From Cristatella mucedo (taxonomy: Eukaryota > Bryozoa > Phylactolaemata > Cristatellidae): a stretch of 21,991 nt of DNA. The translations under genes were made by a program, and so were the position numbers. Shown piece after piece: positions 1 through 10,248 of this stretch. The notes below the pieces were generated by a model. The model had not been told where the DNA came from. It did no database searches and saw only the letters and a program-made list of their open reading frames with translations. Location of the stretch: assembly GCA_009760855.2 (NCBI GenBank), contig WPIO01000587.1, forward strand, positions 1-21,991, in the 5' to 3' direction. Position 1 is the stretch's first letter. Each line of letters opens with the position of its first letter.

Positions 1-6
1 GCTGCT

Positions 7-222
7 CACACTTGAATAACCTATATTGCATGAGATCGCAGGAGATCGCACAATATCTAGATACTTTAAATTAACCCGTCAAGGCATGCAGTAGCTCGGA
101 CCAGAGTGATAGACTTGCTTCAGGCAATCTCGCTTGAATGACTCATTTTGCTTCAATTTGCAGCAGATCGCAAAATATAAAGACACCTCGATACTGCTCG
201 TTATATAGAGTGTGATAGCTTG
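7..222. repeat. Array segment paired with 16,380-16,594
   Basis: These bases match 16,380-16,594 at an offset of 16,373 better than their neighbours. Shared unusual variants are ACCTATATTGCATGAG, GCAGGAGATCGC, GAGTGAT before the B start, CTTGCTTCAGGCAA, and GAATGACTCATTTTGCTTC. It is the start of a copy of a block repeated 16 kb away; the left part of the block lies outside the window. Confidence 0.75.
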
Positions 223-877
223 CTGCAGATTGCGGCGCCTTGCATAAGGCCATTCACAGTTGAATAACTTATTTTGCATGACTTCGCAGCAGATCGCACA
301 ATATCTAGATACTTTAAATCGACCCGTCACAGGTGCGGTAGCTTGCAGTGCAGAGTGCAGCTCCTTTCCTTTAGGCAATCGCAATTGAATATCTCATTTT
401 TCCGGTTGCGTTTGCTGCAGATCACTGAATATAAAGACACCTCAATAGAGCTCGTTAGTCGGCCGTGATAATAGGTTTGCTGCTGTTGCTGGCTGTGCAT
501 TAAGCCATTCACACTTGAATAACCTTTATTGGATGAGTTCACAGCAGATCGCACAATATCTAGATACTTTAAAATCAATACGTCTCGAATCGTGAGGAAC
601 TTGCAGCAGAGTGCAGCTCCTTGGTTTTAAGCAATCACACTTGAATAACGAAGTTTGCTGTTGATTTGCAGCAGATCGCGGAACATTAAGACACCTCGAT
701 ACTGCTCATTTATATCGTGTGATAACTTGCCTGAAGAGTGCGGCACCTTGCATTAGGCCATTCACACTTGAATAGCTTATTTTGCATGAGTTCACTGCAG
801 ATCACACAATATCTAGATACTTTAAATGAACCCGGTAAAGTTGTGCAGTAGCTCGGAGAGGAGTGCAGGCCTTGCTT

Positions 878-1032
878 TTAGGCAATCATTCACTGGAAAA
901 ACTCATTTCGCTTAGTTTAGCAGCAGATCGCAGAATAAAAAGGACACCTCGATACTGCTCGTTATATCCTGTGATTACTTGCTGAAAAGTGGAGGTACAA
1001 AGTATCTTGCAGCAGATGTGCAGCTCCTTGCT
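878..1032. repeat. B monomer followed by a truncated A (1,001-1,032)
   Basis: A full-length but diverged B (878 to about 1,000) runs into AGTATCTTGCAGCAGATGTG, which is the last 32 bp of an A monomer. About 92 bp of the A, including its AT-rich core, are absent. This explains the 405-bp gap between A landmarks at 807 and 1212. The next B starts at 1,033. The sequence around the junction (GGAGGTACAAAG) is diverged, so the exact breakpoint is uncertain by about 10 bp. Confidence 0.85.
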
Positions 1033-2018
1033 TTAGGCAATCGCACATCAATAACTCATTTCGCTTGAGTTTGCAGAATTTTGCGGAAAATAAAGACACC
1101 TCGATACCGCTCCTTATTCCGTGTGACAACTTGCTGCAGAGTGCGGGGCCTTGCATTAAGCCATTTCACACATGAATAGCTTATTTTTGCATGAGTTTAC
1201 AGCAGATCGCATGATATGTAGATACTTTAAATCCACCCGTCAAAGCATGCAGGAGCTAGCAGTAGAGTGCTGCACCCTGCTTTAGGCAATCGCACTTGAA
1301 TATCTCATTTCGCTTGTGTTTCCAGCAGAAGGCGGAATATAAAGACACCTCCATACTGCTCGTTATGGCGTGTGATGGCTTGCAGCAGTGTGCGGCGCCT
1401 AGCATTAGGCCATTCACACTTGAATAACCTATTTTGCATGAGATCACAGCTGATCGCACAATATCTTAGATATTTTAAATCAACCCGTCGAAGTGTGAAG
1501 TAGCTTGCAGTGCAGATTGCCCGCTCCTTGCTTTACGCAATCGCACTTGAATGAGACATTTCGGTTAAGTTTGCTGCAGATCGCTGAATATAAAGACACC
1601 TCGATACTGCTCATTATACCATGTGATACCTTGCTGCAGAGTGCTGTGCTTTGCATTAGGCCATTTACACTTGAATACCTTATTTTGCATAAGTTCACAG
1701 CAGATCGCACAATATCTAGATACTCTAAATCGACCCGTCAGAGCGTGCAAAAGCTTGCAGCAGAGGGCAGCTCCTTGCTTTAGGCGATCGCAATTTGATA
1801 ATCCATTTCGCTTGAGTTTGCAGCAGATCGCTGAATATAAAGACACCTCGATACTGCTCGTTATATCGTGTGATAACTTGCTGCAGAGTGAGGCGCCATT
1901 CATTAAGCAGTTCACACTGGAATAGCTTACTTTGCATTAGTTCACAGCAGATCGCACAATCTCTTGATACTTTAAAATCAACCCGTCAAGGCATTAAGTA
2001 GCTCGGAGCATTAGTGCT

Positions 2019-2265
2019 GGCCTTGCTTTAGGCAATCGCACTTGAACAACTCATTTCGCTTGAGTTTGCAGCAGATCGCAGAATATTAAGACACCTCGAT
2101 ACTGCTCGTTATAGCGTGTGATAACTTGCTGCAGTGTGAGGCGCCTTGCATTAGGCCATTCACACTTGAATAGCTTATCTTGCATGAGTTCACAGCAGAT
2201 CGCACAATATCTAGATACTTTAAATCAACCCACCAAAGCGTGCAGTACTTTGCAGCATAATGCAG
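2019..2265. repeat. Dimer nearly identical to 7,813-8,059
   Basis: One complete B plus A dimer matches 7,813-8,059 at a constant offset of 5,794. The shared rare variants are GAACAACTCATTTCGC, GAATATTAAGACACC, CTGCAGTGTGAGGCGCC and CAGTACTTTGCAGCATAATG. Similarity drops on both sides, so the shared tract is about one dimer long, as expected for gene conversion or a short remnant of an older duplication. Confidence 0.8.
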
Positions 2266-2350
2266 CGCCTACTTTAGGCAATCGCACTTAAATAACTCAT
2301 TTCGCATGAGTTTGCAGCTGATCGCGGAATATAAAGACATCTCGATACTG

Positions 2351-2600
2351 CTCGTTATAGCGTGCGATTGCTTGCTGCAGAGTGGGGTGACTAGCATTAG
2401 GCCATTCACACTTGAATAACCTACTTTGCATGAGATCGCGGCAGATCGGACAATATCTAGATACTTTAAATCAACCCTTCTAAGCGTGCTGTAGCTTGCA
2501 GCTGAGTCCAGCTACTTGGTTTAGGCAATCGCACCTGAATAACACATTTCGGTTAAGTTTGCTGCAAATCGCTGAATATAAAGACACCTCGATACTGCTT
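2351..2600. repeat. Dimer repeated at 3,213-3,462 and partly at about 16,916-17,050
   Basis: Shared marks are GTGCGATTGCTTGC, GAGTGGGGTGACTAGC, AACCCTTCTAAG, GAGTCCAGCTACTTGG and CACCTGAATAACAC. The offset to the second copy is 862 bp, which is 3.5 dimers rather than a whole number; the odd half is accounted for by the hybrid monomer at 3,013-3,135 lying between them. The third copy, at offset 14,465, shares the part from AACCCTTCTAAG onward. Confidence 0.8.
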
Positions 2601-3012
2601 GTTATATCGTTTGATAACTTGCTGCAGATTGCTGCTCCTTGCATTAGGCCATTCACACTTGAATAGCTTATTTTGCATGACTTCACAGCAGATCGCACAA
2701 TATCTAGATACTTAAAATCAACCCGTAAAGTCATGCAGTACCTCGGAGAGGAGTGCAGGCCTTGCTTTTAGCAACCGCACTTGAATAACTCATTTCGCTT
2801 AGGTTCGCTGCAGATCGCTGAATATTAAGACACCTCAATACTACTCGTTATATCGTGTGATGACTTGCTGGGGAGTGCGGCGAATTGCATTAGGCCATTC
2901 ACACTTGAATAGCTTATTTGGCATGACTTTACAGCAGATCGCACAATATCTAGATGCTTTAAATCAACCCGACTAGTCATGCATTAGCTCGGAGAGGAGT
3001 GCTGGCCTTGCT

Positions 3013-3135
3013 TTAGGCGATCATACTTGAATAACTCATTTCGCTTGAGTTTGCAGCAGATCGCAAAATATCTAAATACTTTATATCAACCCACCAGAGC
3101 GTGCAGTAGTTTGCAGCATAATGCAGCTCCGTGCT
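3013..3135. repeat. B/A hybrid monomer 1
   Basis: This 123-bp monomer starts as B (TTAGGCGATCATACTTG, ACTCATTTCGCTTGAG, TTTGCAGCAGATCGC) and ends as A (AAAATATCTAAATACTTTA, AACCCACCAGAGCGTGCAG, GCAGCATAATGCAGC). It sits between a normal A and a normal B, so A landmarks on either side are 122 bp apart (2,944 to 3,066). The switch lies in or next to the block GCAGCAGATCGC, which A and B share. The same structure occurs at 16,124 and 20,189. Confidence 0.9.
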
Positions 3136-3312
3136 TCAGGCAATCGCGTTTGAATAACTCATTTCGGTTGAGTTTGCAGCTGATCCCGGAATATAAAGAC
3201 ATCTCGATACTGCTCGTTAAAGCGTGCGATTGCTTGCTTCAGAGTGGGGTGACTAGCATTAGGCCATTCACACTTGAATTACCTACTTTGCATGAGATAG
3301 CAGCAGATCGCA

Positions 3313-3860
3313 CAATATCTAGATACTTTAGATCAACCCTTCTAAGTGTGCTGTAGCTTGCAGCAGAGTCCAGCTACTTGGTTTAGGCAATCGCACCTGA
3401 ATAACACATTTCAGTTTAATTTGCTGCAGATCGCTGAATATAAAGACACCTCGATACTGCTCGTTATATCGTAAGATAAATTGCTGCAGATTGTGGCGCT
3501 TAGCATTAGGCCATTCACACTTGAATAGCTTATCTTGCATGATATCCCAGCATATCGCACCATATCTAGATACTTTAAACCAATCCGTGGGGGCATGCTG
3601 TTGTTTGCACCAAAATGCATTTCATTGCTTTACACAATCGCAATTAAATAACTCATTTTGCTTGAGTTTGCAGCAAATCGGTAAATATAAAGACACCTCG
3701 ATACAGCTCTTTATAGCCGTGATAGGTTGCTGCTGAGTGCGGCGCCAAGCATTAGGCCATTCACACTTGAATAACCTACTTTGGATGAGATCGCAGCAGA
3801 TCGCACAATATCTAGATACTTTAAATCGACTCGTCTCAGCGTGTGTTAGCTTGCAGCAGA
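3313..3860. repeat. Segment paired with 16,916-17,463
   Basis: Constant offset of 13,603 across more than two dimers. Shared marks include AACCCTTCTAAG, GAGTCCAGCTACTTGG, GATATCCCAGC, CCAATCCG followed by GGGGCATGCTGTTGTTTGC, GCAGCAAATCGGTAAAT, CTCTTTATAGCCGTGAT, and CTACTTTGGATGAG. The 16.9-kb copy has several single-base differences. Confidence 0.8.
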
Positions 3861-6712
3861 GTGCAGCTCCTTGGTTTAAGCAATCGCACATAAATAACAC
3901 ATTTCGATTAGGTTTGTAGCTGATCGCTGCACAGAAAGACACCTCGATACAGCTCGTTATATCGTGTGATAACTTGCTGCAGATTGTGGCGCATTGCATG
4001 AGGCCATTCACACGTGATTAGCTTATTTTGCATGTCTTCACCGCAAATCGCACAATATCTTGATACTTTAAATCGACCCGTCAGAGCGTGCAGTAGCTTG
4101 CATCAGAGTGCAGCTCCTTGCTTAAGGCAATCGCAATTTGAAAACTCATTCTGCTTGCGTTTGCAGCTGATCTCTGAATATGAAGACACCTCAATAGAGC
4201 TCGTAATAGCCTGTAATAAGTTGCTGCAGAGTTCTGCCCTTTGCATTAAGCCATTCACACTTTAATAGCTTATTTTGCATGACTTCACAGCAGATAGCAC
4301 AATATCTAGCTACTTTAAATCCAACCGTCGAAGCATGCAGGAGCTAGCAGCAGAGTGCTGCACCTTGGTTTAGGCAATCACACTTGAAAAACGAACTTTG
4401 CTTGATTTTGCAGGATATCGCGGAACATAAAGATACCTCGATACTGCAACTCATTCCGTGGGATAACTTGCTGCAGAGTGCGGTGCCTTGCATTAAGCCA
4501 TTCACACTTGAATAACTTATTTTGCATGAGTTTACAGCAGATCGCACAATATTTGGAGACTTTAAATCCACCCGTCGAAGCTTGCATGAGCTGGCAGCAG
4601 AGTGCTGCGCCTTGCTTAGGGCAATCGTACTTAAAAAAAAACATTTCGAATGAGTTTGCAGAAGATCGCGGAATGTAAAGACACCACAATACTGCTCGTT
4701 ATGGCGTGTAATAACTTGCTGCTGAGTGTAGTGCCTTGCATTAAGCCATTCTCACTTGAATAACCTATTTTGCATGAGATAGCAGGAGATTGCCCAATAT
4801 CTAGATACTTTAAATCCACCCTTCGAAGCGTGCAGGAGCTGGCAGCAGAGTGCTCGGCTTTGCTTTAGGCAATCGCACTTGAAAAACGAATTTTGCTTGA
4901 TTTTTCAGCTGATCACGGAACATAAACGCACCTCGATACTCATCCTCATAGCTTGTGATAACTTGCGGCAGAGTGCTGTGCTTTGCATTAAGCCATTCAC
5001 ACTTGAATACCTTATTTTGCATGAGTTCACAGCAGATCGCACAATATCTAGATACTTCAAATCAACCCGTCAAGGCATGAAGTAGCTCGGAGCAGAGTGA
5101 AGGCCTTGCTTTAGGCAATCGCACTTGAATAACTCATTTCGGTTGAGTTTGCAGCTGATCGCGGAATATAAAGACATCTCCATACTGCTCGTTATAGCCT
5201 GCGATAACTTGCTGCAGAGTGGGGCGCCTAGCATTAGGCCATTCACACTTGAACAACCTACTTTGCATGAGATCGCAGCAGATCGCACAATATCAAGATA
5301 CTTTAAATCGACCCGTCTCAGCGTGTGGTAGCTTGCAGCAGAGTGCAGATCATTGGTTTAAGCAATCGCACACGAATAACTCATTTCGGTTAAGTTTGCA
5401 GCTGATCGGGGAACAGAAAGACACCTCGATACAGCTCGTTATATCGTGTGATAACTTGCTGCAGATTGCTGCGCCTTGCATAAGGCCATTCACATTTGAA
5501 TAGCTTATCTTGCATGATATCCCAGCAGATCGCACCATATCTAGATACTTTAAACCAATCCGCCGGGGCATGCTGTTGTTTGCACCAAAATGCACCTCCT
5601 TGCTTTAGGCAATCGCAATTGAATGACTCATTTTGCTTGAGTTTGCAGCAAATCGGTAAATATAAAGACACCTCGATACTGCTCATTATAGCTGTGATGG
5701 CTTGCTGCAGATTGCGGCGCCTTGCATAAGGCCATTCACACTTGATTAGCTTATTTTGCATGACTTTACAGCAGATCGCACAATATCTAGATACTTTAAA
5801 TCGACCCGTCACAGCGTGCAGTACCTTGCAGCAGAGTGCAGCTCCTTCATTTATGCAATCGCAATTTGATATCTCATTCCGCTTGCGTTCGCGGCAGATC
5901 GCTGAATATGAAGACACCTCAATAGAGCTCGTAGTCGCCTGTAATAGGTTGCTGCAGAGTTCTGAGCTTTGCATTAAGCCATTCACACTTGAATAGCTTT
6001 ATGTGCATTAGTTCACAGCAGATCGCACAATATCTAGCTACTTTAAATTCAACCGTCGAAGCATGCAGGAACTAGCAGCAGAGTGCTGCACCTTGATTTA
6101 GGCAATCACACTTGAATAACGAACTTTGCTTGATTTTGCAGCATATCGCAGAACATTAAGATACCTCGATACTGCACCACATTCCGTGCGATAACTTGCT
6201 GAAGAGTGTGGTGCCTTGCATTAGGCCATTCACACTTGAATAACTTATTTTGCATGACTTCACAGCAGATCGCACAATATCTTGATACTTTAAATCAACC
6301 AGTAAAGTTGTGCAGTAGCTCGGAGAGGAGTGCAGGCCTTGCTTTTGGCAATCGCACTGGAATAACTCATTTCGCTTGGGTTAGCAGCAGATCGCTGAAT
6401 ATTAGGAAACCTCAATACTACTCGTTATATCGTGTGATGACTTGCTGGGGAGTGGGGATACTTGCATCAAACCATTCACACTTAAATAGCTTATCTTGCA
6501 TGAGTTCACAGCAGATCGCACAATATCTAGATACTTTAAATCAACCCGCTAGAGCGTGGAGTAGTTTGCAGCATGTTGCAAATCCTTGCTTTAGGCAATC
6601 GCACTTGACTAACTCATTTTGCATGAGCTTGCAGCAGATTTCTGAATATAAAGACACCTCAATAGAGCTCGTAATAGCGGGTGATAACTTGCTGCAGAGT
6701 TCTGTGCTTTGC
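3685..6712. repeat. Higher-order block, copy 1 (about 12 dimers)
   Basis: This ordered series of dimer subtypes recurs at 11,316-14,361. The offset begins at 7,631, becomes 7,636 after a 5-bp insertion near 11,776, 7,638 after two extra A bases near 12,270, and 7,649 after an 11-bp duplication at 13,166. Subtype order matches throughout: AGCTCGTAATAGCC-type B, GGAGCTAGC-type A, TCATTCC-type B, the A-run B, CATCCTCATAGC-type B, and so on to the diverged B at about 6,360-6,470. The two copies look nearly identical apart from scattered substitutions and these indels. Confidence 0.9.
4632..4641. repeat. A-run inside a variant B monomer
   Basis: A B variant has a 9-base A run where most B monomers read TTGAATAACT. 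It is followed by ACATTTCGAATGAG. The same variant occurs at about 10,782 (9 A), about 12,269 (11 A), and as shorter diverged forms near 7,095 and 17,740. It is useful as a copy-specific marker. Confidence 0.85.
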
Positions 6713-7944
6713 GTTAAGCCATTAACACTTGATTAGCTTATTTTGCATGAGTTCACAGCAGATCGCACAAAATCTAGATACTTTAAATCGACCCGTCAGA
6801 GCGTGCAGTAGCTTGCAGCAGTGTGCAGCTCCTTGCTTTAGGCAATCACACACGAATAACGAACTTTGCTTGATTTTGCAGCATATCGCGGAACATAGAT
6901 ATCTCGATACTGCACCTCATTCGGTGTGACAACTTGCTGAAGAGTGCGGTGCCTTGCATTAAGCCATTCACACTTGAATAACTTATTTTGCATGAGTTCA
7001 CAGCAGATCGCACAATATCTAGAGGCTTTAAATCCACCCGTCGAAGCTTGCATGAGCTGCCAGCAGAGTGCTGCGCCTTGCTTAGGGCAATCGTACATTA
7101 AAAACACATTTCGAATGAGTTTGCTGAAGATCGCGGAATGTAAAGACACCTCAATACTGCTCGTTATGGCGTGTGATAACTTGCTGCGGAATGTGGTGCC
7201 TTGCATTAAGCCATTCTCACTTGACTAACCAATTTTGCATGAGATAGCAGGAGATTGCCCAATATCTAGATACTTTAAATCCACCCGTCGAAGCATGAAG
7301 GAGCTGGCAGCAGATTGCTCAGGTTAGCTTTAGGCAATCGCACTTAAAAAACGCATTTTGCTTGATTTTGCAGCAGATCGCGGAACATAAACACACCTCG
7401 ATACTCATCCTCATAGCTTGTGATAGCTTGCGGCAGAGTGCCGTGCTTTGCATTAAGCCATTCACACTTGAATACCTTATTTTGCACGAGTTCACAGAAG
7501 ATCGCACAATATCTAGATACTTCAAATCAACCCGTCAAGGCATGAAGTAGCTCGGAGCAGAGTGCAGGCCTTGCTTTAGGCAATTGCACTTGAATAATTC
7601 ATTTCGGTTGAGTGTGCAGCAGATCGCTGAATATAAAGACACCTCGATACTGCTCGTTATATCGTGTGCTAACTTGCTGCAGTGTGAGGTGTTTTGCATT
7701 AAGCCATTCACACTTGTATAACTTATTTTGCATGAGTTCACAGCAGATTGCAGTATATCTAGATACTTTAAATCAACCCGTCGAGTCATGCAGTCGCCCG
7801 GAGATTAGTGCAGGCCTTGCTTTAGGCAATCGCACTTGAACAACTCATTTCGCTTGAGTTTGCAGCAGATCGCAGAATATTAAGACACCTCGATACTGCT
7901 CGTTATAGCGTGTGATAACTTGCTGCAGTGTGAGGCGCCTTGCA

Positions 7945-8068
7945 TTAGGCCATTCACACTTGAATAGCTTATCTTGCATGAGTTCACAGCAGATCGCACA
8001 ATATCTAGATACTTTAAATCAACCCACCAGAGCGTGCAGTACTTTGCAGCATAATGCAGCGCCTTGCT
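7945..8068 (+). repeat. Representative A monomer (124 bp)
   Basis: This is a typical A monomer, phased to start at TTAGGCCATTCACAC. In order it holds the shared opening ACTTGAATA, a variable TGCATGAG segment, the shared block GCAGCAGATCGC, and the A-only AT-rich core CAATATCTAGATAC followed by TTTAAATC. Then come AACCC, a variable CGTCAAAGCGTGCAG segment, and a tail GCAGCAGAGTGCAG ending in CCTTGCT. The core contains the perfect 10-bp palindrome TATCTAGATA, which B lacks. Tail variants define A subtypes: GAGTGCAGCTCC, GAGTGCAGGCC (after AGCTCGGAGC), GAGTGCTGCACC (after GGAGCTAGC), GAGTGCTCGGCTTT (after GGAGCTGGC), and one with GGGGCATGCTGTTGTTTGC. The strand label is arbitrary, marking only the phase used here. 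Confidence 0.93.
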
Positions 8069-8191
8069 TCAGGCAATCGCCTTTGAATAATTCATTTCGC
8101 TTGAGTTTGCAGCAGATCGCTGAATATAAAGACACCTCGATTCTGCGCGTTATATCTTGTGATAACTTGCTGCAGATTGTGGAGCCTTGCA
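8069..8191 (+). repeat. Representative B monomer (123 bp)
   Basis: This is the partner monomer, starting at TTAGGCAATCGCAC (TCAGGC in this copy). It shares ACTTGAATAACTCATTT, the GCAGCAGATCGC block and the tail CTTGCTGCAGAGTGCGGCG with A. In place of the A core it carries GAATATAAAGACACC, then TCGATACTGCTCGTTATA and GTGTGATAAC. Hand alignment of approximate consensuses gives about three quarters identity between A and B: about 82% over the first 60 bp and about 64% over the middle 50 bp. B subtypes are recognisable from the segment after GACACCTC: GATACTGCTCGTTATA (commonest), AATAGAGCTCGTAATAGCC, GATACTGCACCTCATTCC, GATACTCATCCTCATAGC, and GATACAGCTCGTTATATCG. Confidence 0.93.
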
Positions 8192-8837
8192 TTAGGCCAT
8201 TCACACTTGAATAGCTTATCTTGCAAGAGTTCACAGCAGATCGCACAATATCTAGATACTTAAAATCAACCCGCAAGAGCGTGCAGTAGCTAACAGCAGA
8301 GTGCAGCTCCTTGCTTTAGGCAATCGCACATGAATAACACATTTCGGTTAAGTTTGCTGCAGATCGCTGAATATAAAGACACCTCGATACTGCTCGTTAT
8401 ATCGTGTGATAACGTGCTACAGAGTGAGGGGCCTTGCATTAGGCCATTCACACTTGAATAGCTTATCTCGCATGAGTTCACAGCAGATCGCACTATATCT
8501 AGATACCTAAAATCAACCGGTCTAAGCGTGCTATAGTACGCAGCAGAGTGCAGGCCTTGCTTTAGGCAATCGCAAATAAATAACTGATTTTGCTTAAGTT
8601 AGCAGCAGATCGCGGAATATAAAGACACCTCGATACTGCTCGTTATAGCGTGTGACAACTTGCTGCAGAGTGCGGCGCCTTGCATTAGGCCATTCACACT
8701 TGAATAGCTTATCTTGCATGATATCCCAGCAGATCGCACAATATCTAGATACTTTAAATCAACCCACCAGAGCGTGCAGTAGCTTGCAGCAGAGTGCAGC
8801 TCCTTGGTTTAAGCAATCGCACATGAATAACTCATTT

Positions 8838-8995
8838 CGGTTAAGTTTGCAGCAGATCGCTGATCATAAAGACACCTCGATACTGCTCGTTATATCGTGT
8901 GATAACTTGCTGCAGACGCTTGAGTTTGCAGCAGATCGCTGAATATAAAGACACCTCAATACTGCTCGTTATAGCGTGTGATAACTTGCTGCAGA
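8838..8995. repeat. 79-bp partial tandem duplication within B
   Basis: The B starting at about 8,810 runs to CTTGCTGCAGA at 8,916, then restarts inside a B at CGCTTGAGTTTGCAG (8,917) and runs to the same point at 8,995. The two 79-bp tracts (8,838-8,916 and 8,917-8,995) differ at several sites (CGGTTAAG against CGCTTGAG, TGATCAT against TGAATAT, TTATATCG against TTATAGCG). They therefore look like parts of two different B monomers joined out of register rather than a fresh slippage copy. This produces the 326-bp landmark spacing (8,739 to 9,065). Confidence 0.9.
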
Positions 8996-9364
8996 GTGTG
9001 GAGCCTTGCATTAAGCCATTCACACTTGAATAGCTTATTTTGCATGAGTTCACAGCAGATCGCACAATATCTAGATACTTTAAATCCAACCTTCGAAGCA
9101 TGCAGGAGCTAGCAGCAGAGTGCTGCACCTTGCTTTAGGCAATCGCACTTGAATAACGCACTTTGCTTGAGTTTGCAGCAGATCGCAGAACATAAAGACA
9201 CCTCGATACTGCACCTATTCCGTGTGATAACTTGCTGCAGAGTGAGGGTGCCTTGCATTAAGCCATTCACACTTGAATGCCTAATTTTGCATGAGATCGC
9301 AGCAGATCGCACAATATCTGATACTTTTAAATCAACCCGTCCAAGCTTGCAGTACTTGAAGCAG

Positions 9365-10247
9365 CATAATGCAGCTCCTTGCTTTAAGCAATCGTACTTG
9401 AATAAATCAATTCGGTTTGAGTTAGCAGCAGATCCCAGAATGCAAAGACACCTCGATACTGCTCGTTATATCGTTTGATGACTTGCTGCCGAGTGCAGGG
9501 CATTGCATTAAGCCATTCACACTTGAATAACTTATTTTGCATGAGATCGCAGCAGATCGCACAATATCTAGATACTTTAAATCGACCCGTCTAAGCGTGT
9601 AGTAGCTTGCAGCAGAGTGCTCGGCTTTGTGTTTAAGCAATCGCACATGAATAACACATTTCGATTAATTTTTGTAGCTGATCGCTGCACATAAAGACAC
9701 CTCGATACAGCTCGTTATATCGTGTGATAATGTGCTGCAGAGTGCTGCTCCTTGCATGAGGCCATTCACACGTGATTAGCTTATTTTGCATGACTTCACC
9801 GCAAATCGCACAATATCTAGATACTTTAAATCGACCCGTCAGAGCGTGCAGTAGCTTGCATCAGAGTGCAGCTCCTTGCTTAAGGCAATCGCAATTTAAA
9901 GCTCATTCTGCTTGCATTTGCAGCTGATCTCTGAATATAAAGACACCTCAATAGAGCTCGTAATAGCCTGTAATAAGTTGCTGCAGAGTTCTGCCCTTTG
10001 CATTAAGCCATTCACACTTGAATAGATTATTTTGCATGAGTTCACAGCAGATCGCACAATATCTAGCTACTTTAAATCCAACCGTCGAAGCGTGCAGGAG
10101 CTAGCAGCAGCATGCTGCACCTTGGCTTAGGCAATCACACTTGAATGATGAACTTTGCTTGATTTTGCAGCTTATCGCTGAATATGAAGATACCTCGATA
10201 CTGCTCCTCATTGCGTGTGATAACTTGCTGCAGAGTGCGGTGCTTTG
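9365..10247. repeat. Block paired with 20,290-21,174 (left part)
   Basis: The offset is 10,926-10,927 over the right-hand part. Shared marks are GTTTGATGACTTGCTGCCG, GAGTGCAGGGCATTGC, ACATTTCGATTAA, TGTAGCTGATCGCTGCAC, CACGTGATTAGC, CTTCACCGCAAATCGC, GCTTGCATCAGAG, and ACTTGAATGATGAAC. The right end of this part is the N at 10,248. Confidence 0.82.
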
Positions 10248-10248
10248 N
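10248..10248. other. Single unknown base (N) at an abnormal B-to-B join
   Basis: The only ambiguous base in the window falls where a B monomer ends (GTGCTTTG) and the last 25 bp of an A begin (TTGAAGCAGAGTGCAG, 10,249-10,273). In the paired copy the flanks lie at 21,174 and 21,277, so the N stands in the place of 102 bases. It is either an under-sized assembly gap or a poorly read true deletion; both sides share TTG. Confidence 0.85.

Larger units (their letters stand above)
7085..8690. repeat. Segment whose two parts are joined at 17,728-18,840
   Basis: The part from about 7,085 to 7,570 matches 17,728-18,215 at offset 10,643 (marks: GAACATAAACACACC, CATCCTCATAGC, GGCATGAAG or GGCATAAAG). 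The part from about 8,090 to 8,690 matches from about 18,240 at offset 10,150 (marks: CGATTCTG, ATATCTTGTGATAAC, TTGCAAGAGTTC, AGTAGCTAACAGCAG, AACCGGTCTAAG, CTATAGTACG). The intervening 493 bp, two dimers, are absent from the later copy. Confidence 0.8.

Noticed and set aside
6206-6736. 176-codon open frame on the plus strand as a gene
   Set aside because: It spans just over two dimers and passes through three translations of the same monomers in shifted frames. The copy near 14,083-14,460 breaks differently, so no frame is maintained.
8095-8115. CENP-B box in B (ATTTCGCTTGAGTTTGC)
   Set aside because: It matches the TTCG and following A positions of the known box but lacks the CGGG part, and I saw no monomer that has both.
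8838-8995. tRNA or 5S-type genes with internal promoter boxes
   Set aside because: Strings such as GGTTTAAGCAATCGC only loosely resemble a B box and I found no cloverleaf or matching A box at a suitable distance.
8838-8995. Hairpin formed by TGCAGCA and TGCTGCA within B
   Set aside because: The 7-bp arms are about 55 bp apart and arise from the monomer's own GCAGCAG-like composition; too weak to call a structured element.
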